Shown here piece after piece: positions 1 to 8,847 of a stretch of DNA of 64,000 nt. This DNA comes from Spirosoma rhododendri (lineage in GTDB: Bacteria; Bacteroidota; Bacteroidia; Cytophagales; Spirosomataceae). The DNA is taken from the NCBI RefSeq assembly GCF_012849055.1, contig NZ_CP051677.1, forward strand, positions 2,060,501 through 2,124,500, read 5' to 3'. How positions within the stretch are numbered: the stretch's first letter is position 1; each line of letters starts with the position of its first letter. The notes beneath the pieces are model-generated. The model was not told where the DNA came from. It searched no databases and saw only the letters and a list, made by a program, of their open reading frames with translations. A program made the translations under genes and the position numbers.

Positions 1-2
1 TG

Positions 3-407
3 AATCAGTTTTTGCTCGAAGAGTACGAAATTCCGTACGGCTACAGCCCAGTCTTGGCGGCTCACCACAACTGGGCAAGTCAGAACGCTGATGCGCTTCG
101 TGGGTTTCTGGCGGCTACGACCGAAGGCTTCCAGTTCGCTGTCCGCGACCCCGACGAAGCCGCCCGGATTTTGCTGGAAACGGCCAGACACCCAACATTG
201 ACCGATCTGGATTTTCTGGAAAAAAGTCAGCAGGTAGCGTCAGGGTATTACCTGGACGTCGACGGGCGATGGGGTGTCATGCGCCGTGACGTTTGGAACG
301 CATTTGTCGGCTGGCTCATCCGCAACCGCCTGCTCAACTACCCCGACGGCGAACTCATTCAGCACTTCGACGTGTCAACGCTGTACACGAACGACTATTT
401 GGGCTAG
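3..407 (+). CDS. ABC transporter substrate-binding protein, NMT1/THI5-like, C-terminal part
   Basis: The reading frame is already open at the window edge, so only the last 134 residues are seen. They match the C-terminal lobe of NMT1/THI5-type periplasmic binding proteins (thiamine-precursor, nitrate or sulfonate uptake). Visible features are a GYSPVLAAHHNW strand, a DPDEAARILLE helix where this family has runs like NPEEAAKIL, and a GRWGVMRRDVWNAFVGWL segment typical of the closing helix. The ligand cannot be told from this part. The gene ends convergently to moaA with a hairpin element between them. Family assignment is fairly sure, substrate unknown. Confidence 0.72.
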   Translation, partial: NQFLLEEYEIPYGYSPVLAAHHNWASQNADALRGFLAATTEGFQFAVRDPDEAARILLETARHPTLTDLDFLEKSQQVASGYYLDVDGRWGVMRRDVWNAFVGWLIRNRLLNYPDGELIQHFDVSTLYTNDYLG

Positions 408-410
408 CGC

Positions 411-494
411 CGGTTTAACGTTTGTCGTTTAATGCTTAAGGTCGCTTCTCCACGACTTGTTAACATTAAACCTTGAACCATAAACGTTAAACCC
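411..494. repeat. GTTTA/TAAAC intergenic hairpin element 1
   Basis: The left arm (411-444) starts GGTTTAACGTTT and the right arm (453-494) ends AAACGTTAAACC, its reverse complement. Inner parts pair imperfectly, with an 8-base bulge. It lies between two convergent stop codons (407 and 499), so it could act as a bidirectional terminator. It is the first of eight elements in this window built to the same plan. Confidence 0.6.
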
Positions 495-498
495 AACA

Positions 499-1479
499 TC
501 ATCCCCCTATCGTCGCCATCGACTCGGTGACGGTGGCGCGTTGGCTTTCGGCGTCGAAGCCGTTGGCGGGGCGGTGAGCGAAAGCGCGCAGGAATGCAGC
601 TTCCAGTTCGGTATCGGTAGCGCCGGAACGCATCAGAGCCCGCACGTCGAGGACGCCGTCGTCGTAGAGGCAGGTTTTGAGCGTACCCTGCGCCGTCATG
701 CGAATACGGTTGCAGGTGCCGCAGAACGTTCGGCTGAAGGCGGCAATTACACCAAGGGTACCCTGATGGCCGGGAACCTGATAATTGGCCGAGGTTGAGT
801 AGCGCGGATCGGGAATCTTGGCCAAGTCGGGGTAAAACGATCGAATCTCGTCCATGATCCGGCGGTGTGTCCAGTGCAGCACCGGGTAATGACTGCCCTC
901 TCCGTTAAACGGCATCTCCTCAATGAATCGAACGTCGATTGGCTGATCGCGGGTCAGTTCGGCCAGCGGCAGAATATCCTGCGTATTCTGCCCATCCATC
1001 ACCACCGCGTTGATTTTCGTCTCGATACCGTTTGCCAGCAGCGCGTCGAGCGTGCGTAGTACGGCGGGGAGTTCGTCGCGCCGGGTAATCTGCTTGAAGC
1101 GGTCCCGGTCGAGTGTGTCGAGGCTCAGGTTAACGGCTTTTACGCCCAGTGCGGCCATATCGGCGACATGCGGAGCCGTCAATACGCCATTTGTTGTAAT
1201 CGAGAGGTCGTTGATCCCGTCGATAGCCGCCAGCCGATGCATAAACGACATCAGATCGGAGCGTACGAACGGCTCGCCCCCCGTAATCCTGACTTTCGAT
1301 ACACCCAGCCGGGCCAGCACCGTTACCAGCCGTTCCATTTCCTCATACGTCAGCAGGTGTTGCTTGGGCAAGTAGCGGATACCGGCTTCGGGCATGCAGT
1401 AAAAGCATCGCAGGTTACAGCGATCCGTTACGGCGAGCCGCAAATACGTGATAGGACGGTTGTGGTTATCGAAAATCAT
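499..1479 (-). CDS. moaA: GTP 3',8-cyclase MoaA (molybdenum cofactor biosynthesis)
   Basis: Radical-SAM enzyme that, with MoaC, turns GTP into cyclic pyranopterin monophosphate, the first step of molybdopterin synthesis. The 326-residue protein has the radical SAM cluster motif CNLRCFYC (Cys21, Cys25, Cys28), a TGGEPFVR SAM-binding loop, and the second cluster motif FCGTCNRIR followed by Cys 14 residues later (C-x2-C-x13-C). It ends in Gly-Gly, as MoaA proteins typically do; that tail is needed for activity. Length is normal. No other moa or moe gene is adjacent, and I see no Moco riboswitch-like element in the 230 bases upstream. Confidence 0.96.
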   Translation of the reverse strand: MIFDNHNRPITYLRLAVTDRCNLRCFYCMPEAGIRYLPKQHLLTYEEMERLVTVLARLGVSKVRITGGEPFVRSDLMSFMHRLAAIDGINDLSITTNGVLTAPHVADMAALGVKAVNLSLDTLDRDRFKQITRRDELPAVLRTLDALLANGIETKINAVVMDGQNTQDILPLAELTRDQPIDVRFIEEMPFNGEGSHYPVLHWTHRRIMDEIRSFYPDLAKIPDPRYSTSANYQVPGHQGTLGVIAAFSRTFCGTCNRIRMTAQGTLKTCLYDDGVLDVRALMRSGATDTELEAAFLRAFAHRPANGFDAESQRATVTESMATIGG

Positions 1480-1682
1480 AAGCTACCGGTGTAACACTGA
1501 AACACACGTTTTGATTACAGGTTTTCTTTACCTGACATCTATCATCGATAAAAGACACTGAATGTACGGTACGATCGTCAACAGACAACCGTAATTCTAC
1601 CCGGCGGACTGTTGTTGGTTACTGATGAGTAATTGCCGAAAAATAACTGATAGAATAGACGTATTTGGCGGCATTTTATTAT

Positions 1683-1690
1683 TATTTTTG
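1683..1690 (+). promoter_or_regulatory. -7 promoter element for the 1710 gene
   Basis: TATTTTTG matches the Bacteroidota -7 consensus TAnnTTTG and lies 19 bases before the GTG start at 1710. A TTG occurs at 1665-1667, but its spacing of 15 is short for a -33 box, so only the -7 part is convincing. Confidence 0.45.
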
Positions 1691-1709
1691 GAAGCTTAAT
1701 GCGTAACAC

Positions 1710-2240
1710 GTGAAAAAGGTAGTTTCGGTCGGTCTATCAGCTCTATTGCTCTGCCATGCACTGGCTTATGTGCTGGTGGGCATCAGTGCGTGGTATAAGG
1801 CTGAACACGACCTCTCTGAACGGCTGCGGGTGTACCGTTCCGTCGATAGTCTGGTGGAGTTCGATATTCCGCTGGATAATCAGATTGATATCAAACAGAC
1901 GGCCTCCGACGGTTTTACGCACCGGGGGCATTACTACAGCGTCGTCAGTCTGAACGTCGCTGGTGATACGTTACACATTACGGGGCTGGAAACAGAGCGC
2001 AAACCGTTCTGGCAAAGCGATCTGTTATCGTTCCTCAACGACCACCTGACCAATTCGACCGAATCGGAACGCAAATCACAGAGCGTTCTAAAGTTTTTGC
2101 TCAAGGAATACTCGCCAACGCCCCGGCAACTGTTCCAGTTTTTGCCCGCCCTCCGGGTGCCGACCGTACGCATTGCCGACGTGTCGTTTGTCTTTTCCCT
2201 TCGGGCTCTGCCCGTTCATTCCCCCCCGCCCGAGTGCTGA
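1710..2240 (+). CDS. Hypothetical membrane-anchored protein
   Basis: I do not recognise this 176-residue protein. It starts with GTG and has an N-terminal hydrophobic segment (about residues 6-27) that would serve as a membrane anchor or uncleaved signal. A mixed, mostly polar region follows, without Cys or evident catalytic motifs. It precedes the first barrel/PAP2 cassette on the same strand, with 137 bases between. A run of seven C (2221-2227) lies just before the stop. Since other G/C runs in this window appear to have lost a base, the C terminus may be misread; one extra C would replace the last few residues and extend the frame by about 20 codons. Confidence 0.55.
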   Translation: MKKVVSVGLSALLLCHALAYVLVGISAWYKAEHDLSERLRVYRSVDSLVEFDIPLDNQIDIKQTASDGFTHRGHYYSVVSLNVAGDTLHITGLETERKPFWQSDLLSFLNDHLTNSTESERKSQSVLKFLLKEYSPTPRQLFQFLPALRVPTVRIADVSFVFSLRALPVHSPPPEC

Positions 2241-2377
2241 TTGGTTTTCTGGGTTTCCGCACTGCACCCAATGCCAGCTATCGGCTGGCAGGTTAGCCGT
2301 GTAGTAACTGCCTGCAACCGTGGTTTGCCCGCTCAAACCGCCTTGCTATTCGTTTCCATCCAATTCAGCTTTTACGT

Positions 2378-3271
2378 ATGCGTACACATCTAAAAAAGAT
2401 GGTGTGTGCGGCTCTGCTGATGCCTGCACTATGCCGGGCACAGATGCCGCACGACGCCATTTACATGAATAAAAAAACCGTTTGTGTTGCCGGTATATAC
2501 GGGCATAGCACCTGGAATCAGTACTGGGAGAACACGCTGAAACGCGAAAACCTGAACATCGGCACCCACACAACGCAGAGCGCCATGCTGATGCCCGCCA
2601 TCGGTATCACCAACCGGGTCAATCTGATTCTGAGCTTGCCTTATGTCTGGACAAGTACGAGCGCGGGTAACCTGATGGGCCAGAAAGGCGTACAGGATTT
2701 GTCGGCCTGGATAAAAATAAAGGCCGTACAGACAGGTGGGTTCTCCCTCAACGCCATCGTGGGCGGGTCGATACCGGTCGGTAATTACGTACCTGATTTT
2801 CTGCCGATGTCGATCGGTCTGCAATGCCGGACGCTGACGGGACGGCTGCTCGCCAACTACAAGCACCCCAAAACAGGATTATATGCCACGGCCCACGGGT
2901 CATACGGTTGGCGTAGTAGAATCGAGATCGACCGGGATTCCTACCAGGCCGATGACCGGGTGTATAACACCAATCGGGTGAGTGTGCCGAACGTGTACGA
3001 TGCGGCCGTACGGCTGGGCGTACTGCGCCGGGGTTGGCAGACGGAGGTGTTCGCAGAACGGCAGGCCTGCCTGACTGGTGATAACATCCGCCGGAACGAT
3101 ATGCCGTTTCCGACCAACAACATGCAGGCAACCGTGGTAGGTTGGTATGGTAAAGTTCAACCCCGCAACATTGGCGTTAACGCACGCGTGGGGTATGTCG
3201 TCGATGGGCTGAACGTTGGGCAGAGCACCAGCTACAGCGTGGGTTTCCTCTACCAATTTGCCGTCAGGTAA
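2378..3271 (+). CDS. Outer-membrane beta-barrel protein, cassette copy 1
   Basis: 297 residues with a signal peptide (MRTHLKKMVCAALLMPALCRA, cleavage near residue 21), followed by alternating strands rich in Tyr, Gly and Asn, and a C terminus ending in aromatic-rich strand SYSVGFLYQFAVR as in outer-membrane barrels. It resembles the transporter/phenol-degradation MetA-like barrel group. It is a paralogue of the protein at 5107-6009: both share a segment like NLILSLPYVWTSTSAGN / DLIVSAPYIRTEASAGY, a VPNVYDAAVRLG / VPDVTEFIVRTG strand, and a C-terminal GLNVGQSTSYSVG / GQNIGKSTRLSGG motif. It is followed after 18 bases by a PAP2-type lipoprotein gene, the same order as in copy 2. A transport or export role is inferred only. 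Confidence 0.75.
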   Translation: MRTHLKKMVCAALLMPALCRAQMPHDAIYMNKKTVCVAGIYGHSTWNQYWENTLKRENLNIGTHTTQSAMLMPAIGITNRVNLILSLPYVWTSTSAGNLMGQKGVQDLSAWIKIKAVQTGGFSLNAIVGGSIPVGNYVPDFLPMSIGLQCRTLTGRLLANYKHPKTGLYATAHGSYGWRSRIEIDRDSYQADDRVYNTNRVSVPNVYDAAVRLGVLRRGWQTEVFAERQACLTGDNIRRNDMPFPTNNMQATVVGWYGKVQPRNIGVNARVGYVVDGLNVGQSTSYSVGFLYQFAVR

Positions 3272-3289
3272 CACTACAACCGAACAATC

Positions 3290-4839
3290 ATGAAACGATT
3301 TTTTGCATCTATACTCACCGGAAGTCTGGGATTGCTGAGTCTGTCGGCAGTGCTGGTTTCCTGCGACAAAACTATTGAAGAAGCCCAGCACAGTGCGTAC
3401 ACACCGGCCAGTGTCGATGAAAAAGCAGGCACCTGGAAGACCTACGTGCTGACCGCGCCCACGGACGTGACGCTGGCCGTACCAACAGCAACGACATCGT
3501 CGGCTTACCAAACGGAGTTGTCGAGTTTGAAAGAGCAATCGGCATCACTCAGCGCCGAGCAGCAGCAAGCGGTGGTCTATTGGGGAGCGGGGGCGGTGTT
3601 CCGCTGGAACGAAATCGCCCGGGAACTGGCTGCCCGTTACAACGTGCCGCCTGCTTCAACCGCCGATGGTAAATATCCGATACCGGATGCCGCCAATCCC
3701 CTGGCCGACCCCCGGTTTCCGTTCGCCAACCCACCCTACTCGGCCCGGGCGCTGGCGTACCTGAGCGTTGCCCAGTACGATGCGCTGGTAGCCACCTGGA
3801 AGTACAAGTATCAGTACAACCGAACGGCCCCATCTACAGTCGATGCAGCGGTGCGGACAGCCCTGCCGGTGTCGGTTATCCCAACCTATCCGTCGGAAGA
3901 CGCGGTTGTTGCCACGGCATCGTATACGGTGCTAAAGGCGATGTTTCCGGGTGAGGTTCCGTACCTCGACGCGAAGCTGGCCGAGCACCGTAACAGCCGT
4001 TTGTGGGCGGGAATGAATGTGCAGAGCGACCTGACGGCAGGTAACGATCTGGGCGGTCAGGTTGCCGCGAAAGTGATGGCCCGCGCCCGTACCGATGGTA
4101 TGAGCGCGTCTAACAACCAGACGCTGACAGCTGGCATGATTGAAGCCGCCAAAGGGCGTGGCCTACTGACAGCCTGGGTAAGTCAGGAAAGCCCGGCGCG
4201 GCCAGCGATGCTACCTAACTACGGCGCTGTGTCTACTTGGAATTTCGATCGGGCTACGGTTGAAAAATTACGGCCTGTACCACCACCGGCGCTCGACAGC
4301 CCTGAGTTTACCAAAAACCTTGATGAGCTGCGGGCGATTCAGAAATCGCAAACCCGCGAACAGGCCCGTATTGCCAATTACTGGTCTGACGGTGCCGGTA
4401 GCTACACCCCCCCGGCCACTGGCACCGCATTGCCGCCAATGCTGCGCAGGAGGCCCGCTATAGTGAAGTACGCATGGCACGCACGCTGGCGCTGGTCGGT
4501 ACTGCGCTGATGGATGCGGGGATCTGCTGCTGGGAGACCAAGTACTACTATTACTATCCCCGGCCACAGCAGTTCGGGCTGAAAACATCGGTCGGTCTGC
4601 CTAATTTCCCCTCGTACACGTCGGGCCATTCCACGTTTTCTGGTGCTGCGGCTACGGTGCTGAGCAGCATTTTTCCGGAGCAAACCGACACATTCACGGC
4701 GAAGGCGAACGAAGCGTCCGTATCACGTATGTACGGTCTGATCCATTATCGCTTCGACTGCGAAGTGGGGTTGGCGTGCGGTAAAAACATCGGATCTTAC
4801 GCCGTATCGCGCGGCAAAGCCGACGGATCGGGTTTGTAA
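3290..4839 (+). CDS. PAP2/vanadium haloperoxidase-like lipoprotein, copy 1 (frameshifted)
   Basis: Lipoprotein signal with lipobox LVSC, then an all-helical PAP2/vanadium-dependent haloperoxidase-like body. The frame breaks at a seven-C run (4407-4413): the first frame runs to 4510, and the continuation GHWHRIAANAAQEARYSE is in another frame to 4839. Adding one C gives 516 residues collinear with copy 2 (SYTPPGHW against TYTIAGHW). The distal part holds the whole phosphate/vanadate-binding set: K-x6-RP (KYYYYYPRP), SGH (SYTSGHST) and SR-x5-H-x3-D (SRMYGLIHYRFD). Such enzymes act as acid phosphatases or haloperoxidases; which one cannot be told. The break may be a sequencing undercall, a true pseudogene or slippage-based switching. 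Confidence 0.72.
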
Positions 4840-4873
4840 AATAGAGTTGGTATTGATTGATCATGTTGTCCCC

Positions 4874-4950
4874 GACAGCTTCCAGCTGTCGAAGCCGTAG
4901 GCTAAGTGCGATTGCATGGTTAGACGTGGCTGCGACAGCTGGAAGCTGTC
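4874..4950. repeat. REP-like inverted hairpin pair A
   Basis: Two 17-base units, 4874-4890 (GACAGCTTCCAGCTGTC) and 4934-4950 (GACAGCTGGAAGCTGTC), are exact reverse complements. Each is also a hairpin by itself (stem GACAGCT/AGCTGTC, three-base loop). This is the layout of paired REP/BIME elements. Related units occur at 16058-16125 and 18041-18057. It fills the gap between the two barrel/PAP2 cassettes. Confidence 0.6.
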
Positions 4951-5106
4951 TTATGCGACATAATCAGGTAGTCAATATGTCATCGAGTCCGCCCGGAAGC
5001 AGCATCGTTTTCGGGCGGACTCACGCGTTTCCGGTAGCTATAAATTGGACGGATTGCGTGGGTGAACATACCGGATCGTGTACCTTTACGTTCCTACAGT
5101 GTGCCT

Positions 5107-6009
5107 ATGCAACAACGTATCCGACTTATTCTGATCCTCCTTTCTGTGCAATTGCCGTTGCTGACCACGGCGCAGGGCCTGATGGATGGCTTTATGAAAG
5201 GTGACCGTAAAGCCAGTTTGGCTGTTACCTATTCGCAGGAAACCTACGACACCTATTACCGGGGCACTACGCCTTTCCGCGACCCAAATCTGGGCACCGT
5301 CACGACGCAGGCTATCAATCTGTACGGCGTCTACGGCCTGGGTTACGACCTCGACCTGATCGTGTCGGCACCGTACATACGCACTGAAGCGAGTGCGGGT
5401 TATCAGCCCAAACAGGAAGGCTTTCAGGATGTTACGGCCGCGCTCCGCTGGGAAGCGTTCGACTATAAATTTGGTAATTCGCGGTTGTCGTGGCTGTTTG
5501 CATTGGGCTACACGATGCCCATTCAGAACTACGTCAATGATAACATACTGGCGCTAGGGCAGGGGTCGAAAAACATCGACGGGCGGACGATGCTCCACTA
5601 CAAATCAGGCGGCTTTTTCCTGACCGGACAGGCAGGTTACATCCGCCGTGGGCCCGTTACCCTCGACCGGATCGTTAACGTATACGACCCCAGTCAGGTC
5701 AATCCAAACAGCGGGATGAAAGTCAATGTGCCCGACGTAACGGAGTTCATCGTTCGAACGGGCTATGCCACGAAGCGGGTATACGTCGATGTGTGGGGGC
5801 AGCAACAAACGCCTTATGCCGCCGGTACCGACATTGGCCCCGGTATTCCGTTCCCGACCAATGCCATTGGCTTTCGGCGGGTGGGCGGCACGCTGTTTCT
5901 ACGGCTCGTCGGGCGGCTGGGGCTGAACTTCGGCTACAGCACGACGCTCGAAGGCCAGAACATCGGCAAATCGACCCGCCTGAGTGGGGGCATTATCATC
6001 GGCAACTAA
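5107..6009 (+). CDS. Outer-membrane beta-barrel protein, cassette copy 2
   Basis: 300 residues counted from ATG 5107, chosen over an upstream GTG (5062) because the signal peptide MQQRIRLILILLSVQLPLLTTAQ begins there. The mature part reads as beta-barrel with many Tyr and Gly strands (DLIVSAPYIRTEASAG, LFALGYTMPIQNYV) and ends in GGIIIGN. It is a paralogue of 2378-3271; the two differ enough that the duplication is not recent. It is followed by a PAP2-like lipoprotein gene starting 24 bases after its stop. Pairing of a barrel with a secreted lipoprotein in both copies suggests a joint job at the cell envelope. Confidence 0.75.
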   Translation: MQQRIRLILILLSVQLPLLTTAQGLMDGFMKGDRKASLAVTYSQETYDTYYRGTTPFRDPNLGTVTTQAINLYGVYGLGYDLDLIVSAPYIRTEASAGYQPKQEGFQDVTAALRWEAFDYKFGNSRLSWLFALGYTMPIQNYVNDNILALGQGSKNIDGRTMLHYKSGGFFLTGQAGYIRRGPVTLDRIVNVYDPSQVNPNSGMKVNVPDVTEFIVRTGYATKRVYVDVWGQQQTPYAAGTDIGPGIPFPTNAIGFRRVGGTLFLRLVGRLGLNFGYSTTLEGQNIGKSTRLSGGIIIGN

Positions 6010-6032
6010 GCACATTCAACCGGAATCCGGGC

Positions 6033-7544
6033 ATGACCTATACAACAATGGTACGCAACCTGTGCCTGACCCTGCTGCTGGCGGGTGCAGGGCTGACGGG
6101 CTGTAAGGAAAATACAATCAGCGAAGGTGTACTGCCGTATTTTGAACCAGCCACGAACGACGCCGATGGGGGCACCTGGCGCACGGTCCTGCTGTCGTCG
6201 GCGGCAACGATTACGGTTTCCGCACCAACCGCCATTACGTCGGATGCTTACCAAACCGAACTGACGTCGGTGAAGAATGGCCTGCTGACGTCGACCCCGG
6301 CGCAGAATACGGCGGTGAATTACTGGGGGCAGGGTGGCGTAGTGCGTTGGAATCAAATTGCCCGTCAATTGGTCGCCAAATACAACACAGCCCCGATCTT
6401 CAACGACGCGACGGGCCAATATCTGGCCACTGACCCCAACGCGCCTGTTGCCAGTTTGCCGTTTGCCACCCGGCTGTATGCCTTGCTGGGTGCCGCTCAG
6501 TACGATGCGCTGGTCGTGGCATGGCGGGCGAAATACCAGTACAACCGCCCGTCGCTCAACCGGCAGGGACTGGTGACGCGGGTGCCCGTCGCCGATGTGC
6601 CGTCGTATCCCTCGGAAGGGGCTGCGATTGCCGAAACGTCGGCGCAGATCCTGACATATTTCTTCCCGAACGAAGCCGAATACATCAGGGCGAAAGCAAC
6701 CGAGCACAAACAGAGTCAGCTTTGGGGCGGAATCAACGTAGCGAGTGATGTGAAGGCGGGTGAAACGCTGGCGGCTTCGGTTGCGGCTGTGGCCCTGACC
6801 CGCGCCCGTACCGACCGGTTCAGCACGGCCACCGATAGCTGGACGAGCCTGAAAGCGCGCGCCCCCTACGACGTGACGTGGCAAAGTCTGGAAATTCCGG
6901 CCCGTGTGCCGGTAGTGCCACTGGCGGGACGCGTCAAAACCTGGTTCGATTCGACGACCGTAGCCCGGCTGGCTCCCGCTGCGCCCCCTGCAACCAGCAG
7001 CACCGCCTTTCAAACGGCTCTGGCCGAAGTACGCAACACCGCCGACAGCCGTACCCGCGACCAATGGGCCACCGCCGACTACTGGAACGACGGACAGGCG
7101 ACATACACTATCGCTGGGCACTGGAACCTAATTGCTGAGCAATTGCTTCAGGAAGACCGGCAGAACGAACTCCGGGCGGCCCGGACTTATGCGCTGCTCA
7201 ACCGCGCCCTGCACGACGTGACGACGGTAGGCTGGCAGGCAAAGTACACTTATTTCGTGCCGCGCCCCTCGCAGCTCGACCCGCAGATCAAAACGTCGGT
7301 ACTGATACCGAACAGTCCCGCCTACGTCAGTGACCATGCGTCCCAATCCGCAGCCGCCAACACCATCCTGACGTATCTGTTTCCGGTCGAAACGACCTGG
7401 CTGAAAAAGCAGAGTGATGCCGCGATCATCTCAACGCTCTACGCTGGTACGCAGTACCGCTTCAGCATCGATGCTGGTACGCAGCTAGGCACCAACGTAG
7501 GTACACTGGCTACCAACTGGGCCAAAGCCGACGGGGCGAAATAG
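6033..7544 (+). CDS. PAP2-like lipoprotein, copy 2, catalytic residues lost
   Basis: Read from ATG 6033 (6048 is also possible), 503 residues, with lipobox LTGC after a hydrophobic signal. The frame is open further upstream to 5793 but there it only overlaps the barrel gene. The sequence follows copy 1 throughout (AYQTELTSVKNGLL, VNYWGQGGVVRWNQIARQL, KYQYNRPS). K-x6-RP is kept (KYTYFVPRP), but SGH has become SDH (YVSDHASQ), and SR-x5-H-x3-D has become STLYAGTQYRFS, so Arg, His and Asp of the third motif are replaced. The catalytic His and Arg being gone, it is probably not a phosphatase or haloperoxidase; it may bind or scaffold. Frame is intact. Confidence 0.78.
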   Translation: MTYTTMVRNLCLTLLLAGAGLTGCKENTISEGVLPYFEPATNDADGGTWRTVLLSSAATITVSAPTAITSDAYQTELTSVKNGLLTSTPAQNTAVNYWGQGGVVRWNQIARQLVAKYNTAPIFNDATGQYLATDPNAPVASLPFATRLYALLGAAQYDALVVAWRAKYQYNRPSLNRQGLVTRVPVADVPSYPSEGAAIAETSAQILTYFFPNEAEYIRAKATEHKQSQLWGGINVASDVKAGETLAASVAAVALTRARTDRFSTATDSWTSLKARAPYDVTWQSLEIPARVPVVPLAGRVKTWFDSTTVARLAPAAPPATSSTAFQTALAEVRNTADSRTRDQWATADYWNDGQATYTIAGHWNLIAEQLLQEDRQNELRAARTYALLNRALHDVTTVGWQAKYTYFVPRPSQLDPQIKTSVLIPNSPAYVSDHASQSAAANTILTYLFPVETTWLKKQSDAAIISTLYAGTQYRFSIDAGTQLGTNVGTLATNWAKADGAK

Positions 7545-7565
7545 AGTTGTTACAATGGCGGTTTT

Positions 7566-7601
7566 TGTCATGGCACCGGCCACCCGGCCCGAGCCATGAC
7601 A
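7566..7601. terminator. Hairpin between convergent genes
   Basis: TGTCATGGC (7566-7574) pairs with GCCATGACA (7593-7601), with a further GGCC-rich inner stem. It lies between the stops at 7544 and 7611. There is no clear T-run on the 3' side in either direction, so terminator function is inferred from position. Confidence 0.45.
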
Positions 7602-7610
7602 GACGGAAAA

Positions 7611-8060
7611 CTATAGCGGCTTTGGCTTCTTGGCGAACTGGTAGGCGATTCCTAGGAACGACTGCAACACGCCAACTTTCAAATCTTTGCGAGAGTACGG
7701 CGCAATCTCCACCGCTACCCGCAGATTCGGCACAAACGGTACGTGTGCCCGCGCCCCGATATGCAGCGAATACCCTTCCAGCACATCGCGATTATCGATC
7801 CCGTTCAGGAAATTGGCCCGGATACCCAGGCCGGTGTAGTAGTTGATGTGCTCTTTCCGAACAACGTTGACCATCGGACAAAACGTCGTGCTAAGCGACC
7901 CGAAGACCGTGTTGGTTTGTACACGCGCATCGACCCAAAAGGCGCGGTCGGCGTTGCTACTGACCGATACGACGTTGTTGAAGGGGTAATAAGCGACGGA
8001 AGCTTGTCCGAAAGCCGTCAGGCCAACGCTGAGTAAGAGTAGGGTAAGCGTATGTTTCAT
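7611..8060 (-). CDS. Small outer-membrane beta-barrel-like hypothetical protein
   Basis: 149 residues from ATG 8060, chosen because MKHTLTLLLLSVGLTAFGQ is a clean signal peptide; the frame is open ten codons further. The mature part alternates hydrophobic and polar residues in short strands (YYTGLGIRANFLNG, SLHIGARAHVPFVPNLRVAVEIAPY) and ends near GIAYQFAKKPKPL, which suggests a small eight-strand barrel or porin-like surface protein. I cannot name a family. It is downstream of tsaB on the same strand but separated by a repeat hairpin, so it may be a separate transcript. Confidence 0.6.
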   Translation of the reverse strand: MKHTLTLLLLSVGLTAFGQASVAYYPFNNVVSVSSNADRAFWVDARVQTNTVFGSLSTTFCPMVNVVRKEHINYYTGLGIRANFLNGIDNRDVLEGYSLHIGARAHVPFVPNLRVAVEIAPYSRKDLKVGVLQSFLGIAYQFAKKPKPL

Positions 8061-8082
8061 ACCCGCAAAGCAACGATTTATT

Positions 8083-8153
8083 TTAAACACAGAGGCACGG
8101 AGAACACAAAGGTTTTACAAACTCGGTGTTTTCTGTACGGCTAGTGTTTAAAT
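8083..8153. repeat. ACACAGAGG-type dispersed repeat with imperfect hairpin
   Basis: The left arm (8083-8114) holds AAACACAGAGGCACGGAGAA and the right arm (8122-8153) is its imperfect reverse complement, ending TAGTGTTTAAAT. The left arm shares the core GGCACGGAGAACACAAAGG and the following TTTTA with the inverted repeat at 62557-62689, so these are two copies of one dispersed element. Confidence 0.6.
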
Positions 8154-8154
8154 C

Positions 8155-8844
8155 TTAAACAACCGCTTTGCGCGGCTGCGTCGTCATGAAATCTTTGAGG
8201 TAGAACGGCTCGAACGTGGCCGGGTCTTCGATTTGCCCGGAGGCAAACAGGGACGTCGCCAGCTTGCCAACCGTCCGGGCGGAGGGCGTTACGGCCTGCT
8301 CCGGGAAGATGGCCTGCGGGTGTTGCCCCAGCACGGCCCGGCACTTAGCGGCCCCGTCGCCGAAGAAAACGACCGGGTGCTGCGCCAGTTGTTCGCCGAA
8401 TGAATCCGCGTCGATGATTTCGGCTTTCGTCGGTATGCGTTCTTCGCCAGCCGTGTCATAAAAGGCGCAGTAGACTTCCATACGCCGGGCGTCGATCATC
8501 GGGCAAAGCAACGTATCGGCGGGGTAGAAACCGCGAATCTGCTCAGCCATTGCCGCCAGTGTGTTCACTGCCACGAGTGGCTTGCCGAGCGCAAAACACA
8601 GTCCTTTCGCCGTCGATACGCCGATGCGCAAACCCGTGTACGAACCCGGCCCCATTGCTACGGCTACGGCGTCGAGCTGATCGAGCGTAAAACCCGTTTG
8701 CCGCACGACATCATCGATCAGGCTGGTCAGCATGGCCGATGACGTGCGTTCGATAAACAGTTCGTAACACCCCAGCAGCGTGCCGTCCTGATGCAGGGCA
8801 ACGGAGCAGACGGTGGTCGAGGTGTCGAGGGAAAGAATAAGCAC
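8155..8844 (-). CDS. tsaB: tRNA threonylcarbamoyladenosine biosynthesis protein TsaB
   Basis: 229 residues. TsaB partners TsaD and TsaE to attach the threonylcarbamoyl group to A37 of ANN-decoding tRNAs. It has the ASKHA-type N terminus ([20 protein letters not shown]), the [19 protein letters not shown] segment diagnostic of TsaB, and an [13 protein letters not shown] strand. It lacks the metal-binding HxxxH of TsaD. Its start is 3 bases after the S41 protease stop, so the two genes are probably co-transcribed. Confidence 0.94.
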   Translation of the reverse strand: MLILSLDTSTTVCSVALHQDGTLLGCYELFIERTSSAMLTSLIDDVVRQTGFTLDQLDAVAVAMGPGSYTGLRIGVSTAKGLCFALGKPLVAVNTLAAMAEQIRGFYPADTLLCPMIDARRMEVYCAFYDTAGEERIPTKAEIIDADSFGEQLAQHPVVFFGDGAAKCRAVLGQHPQAIFPEQAVTPSARTVGKLATSLFASGQIEDPATFEPFYLKDFMTTQPRKAVV

Positions 8845-8847
8845 AGA

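Noticed and set aside
5793..6032. N-terminal extension of PAP2 copy 2
   Set aside because: It runs through the end of the barrel gene in another frame and lies ahead of a clear lipoprotein signal starting at 6033/6048.
6006..7121. 371-codon frame on the minus strand opposite PAP2 copy 2
   Set aside because: Arg/Gly-rich shadow translation; the plus-strand frame has a lipobox and homology to copy 1.
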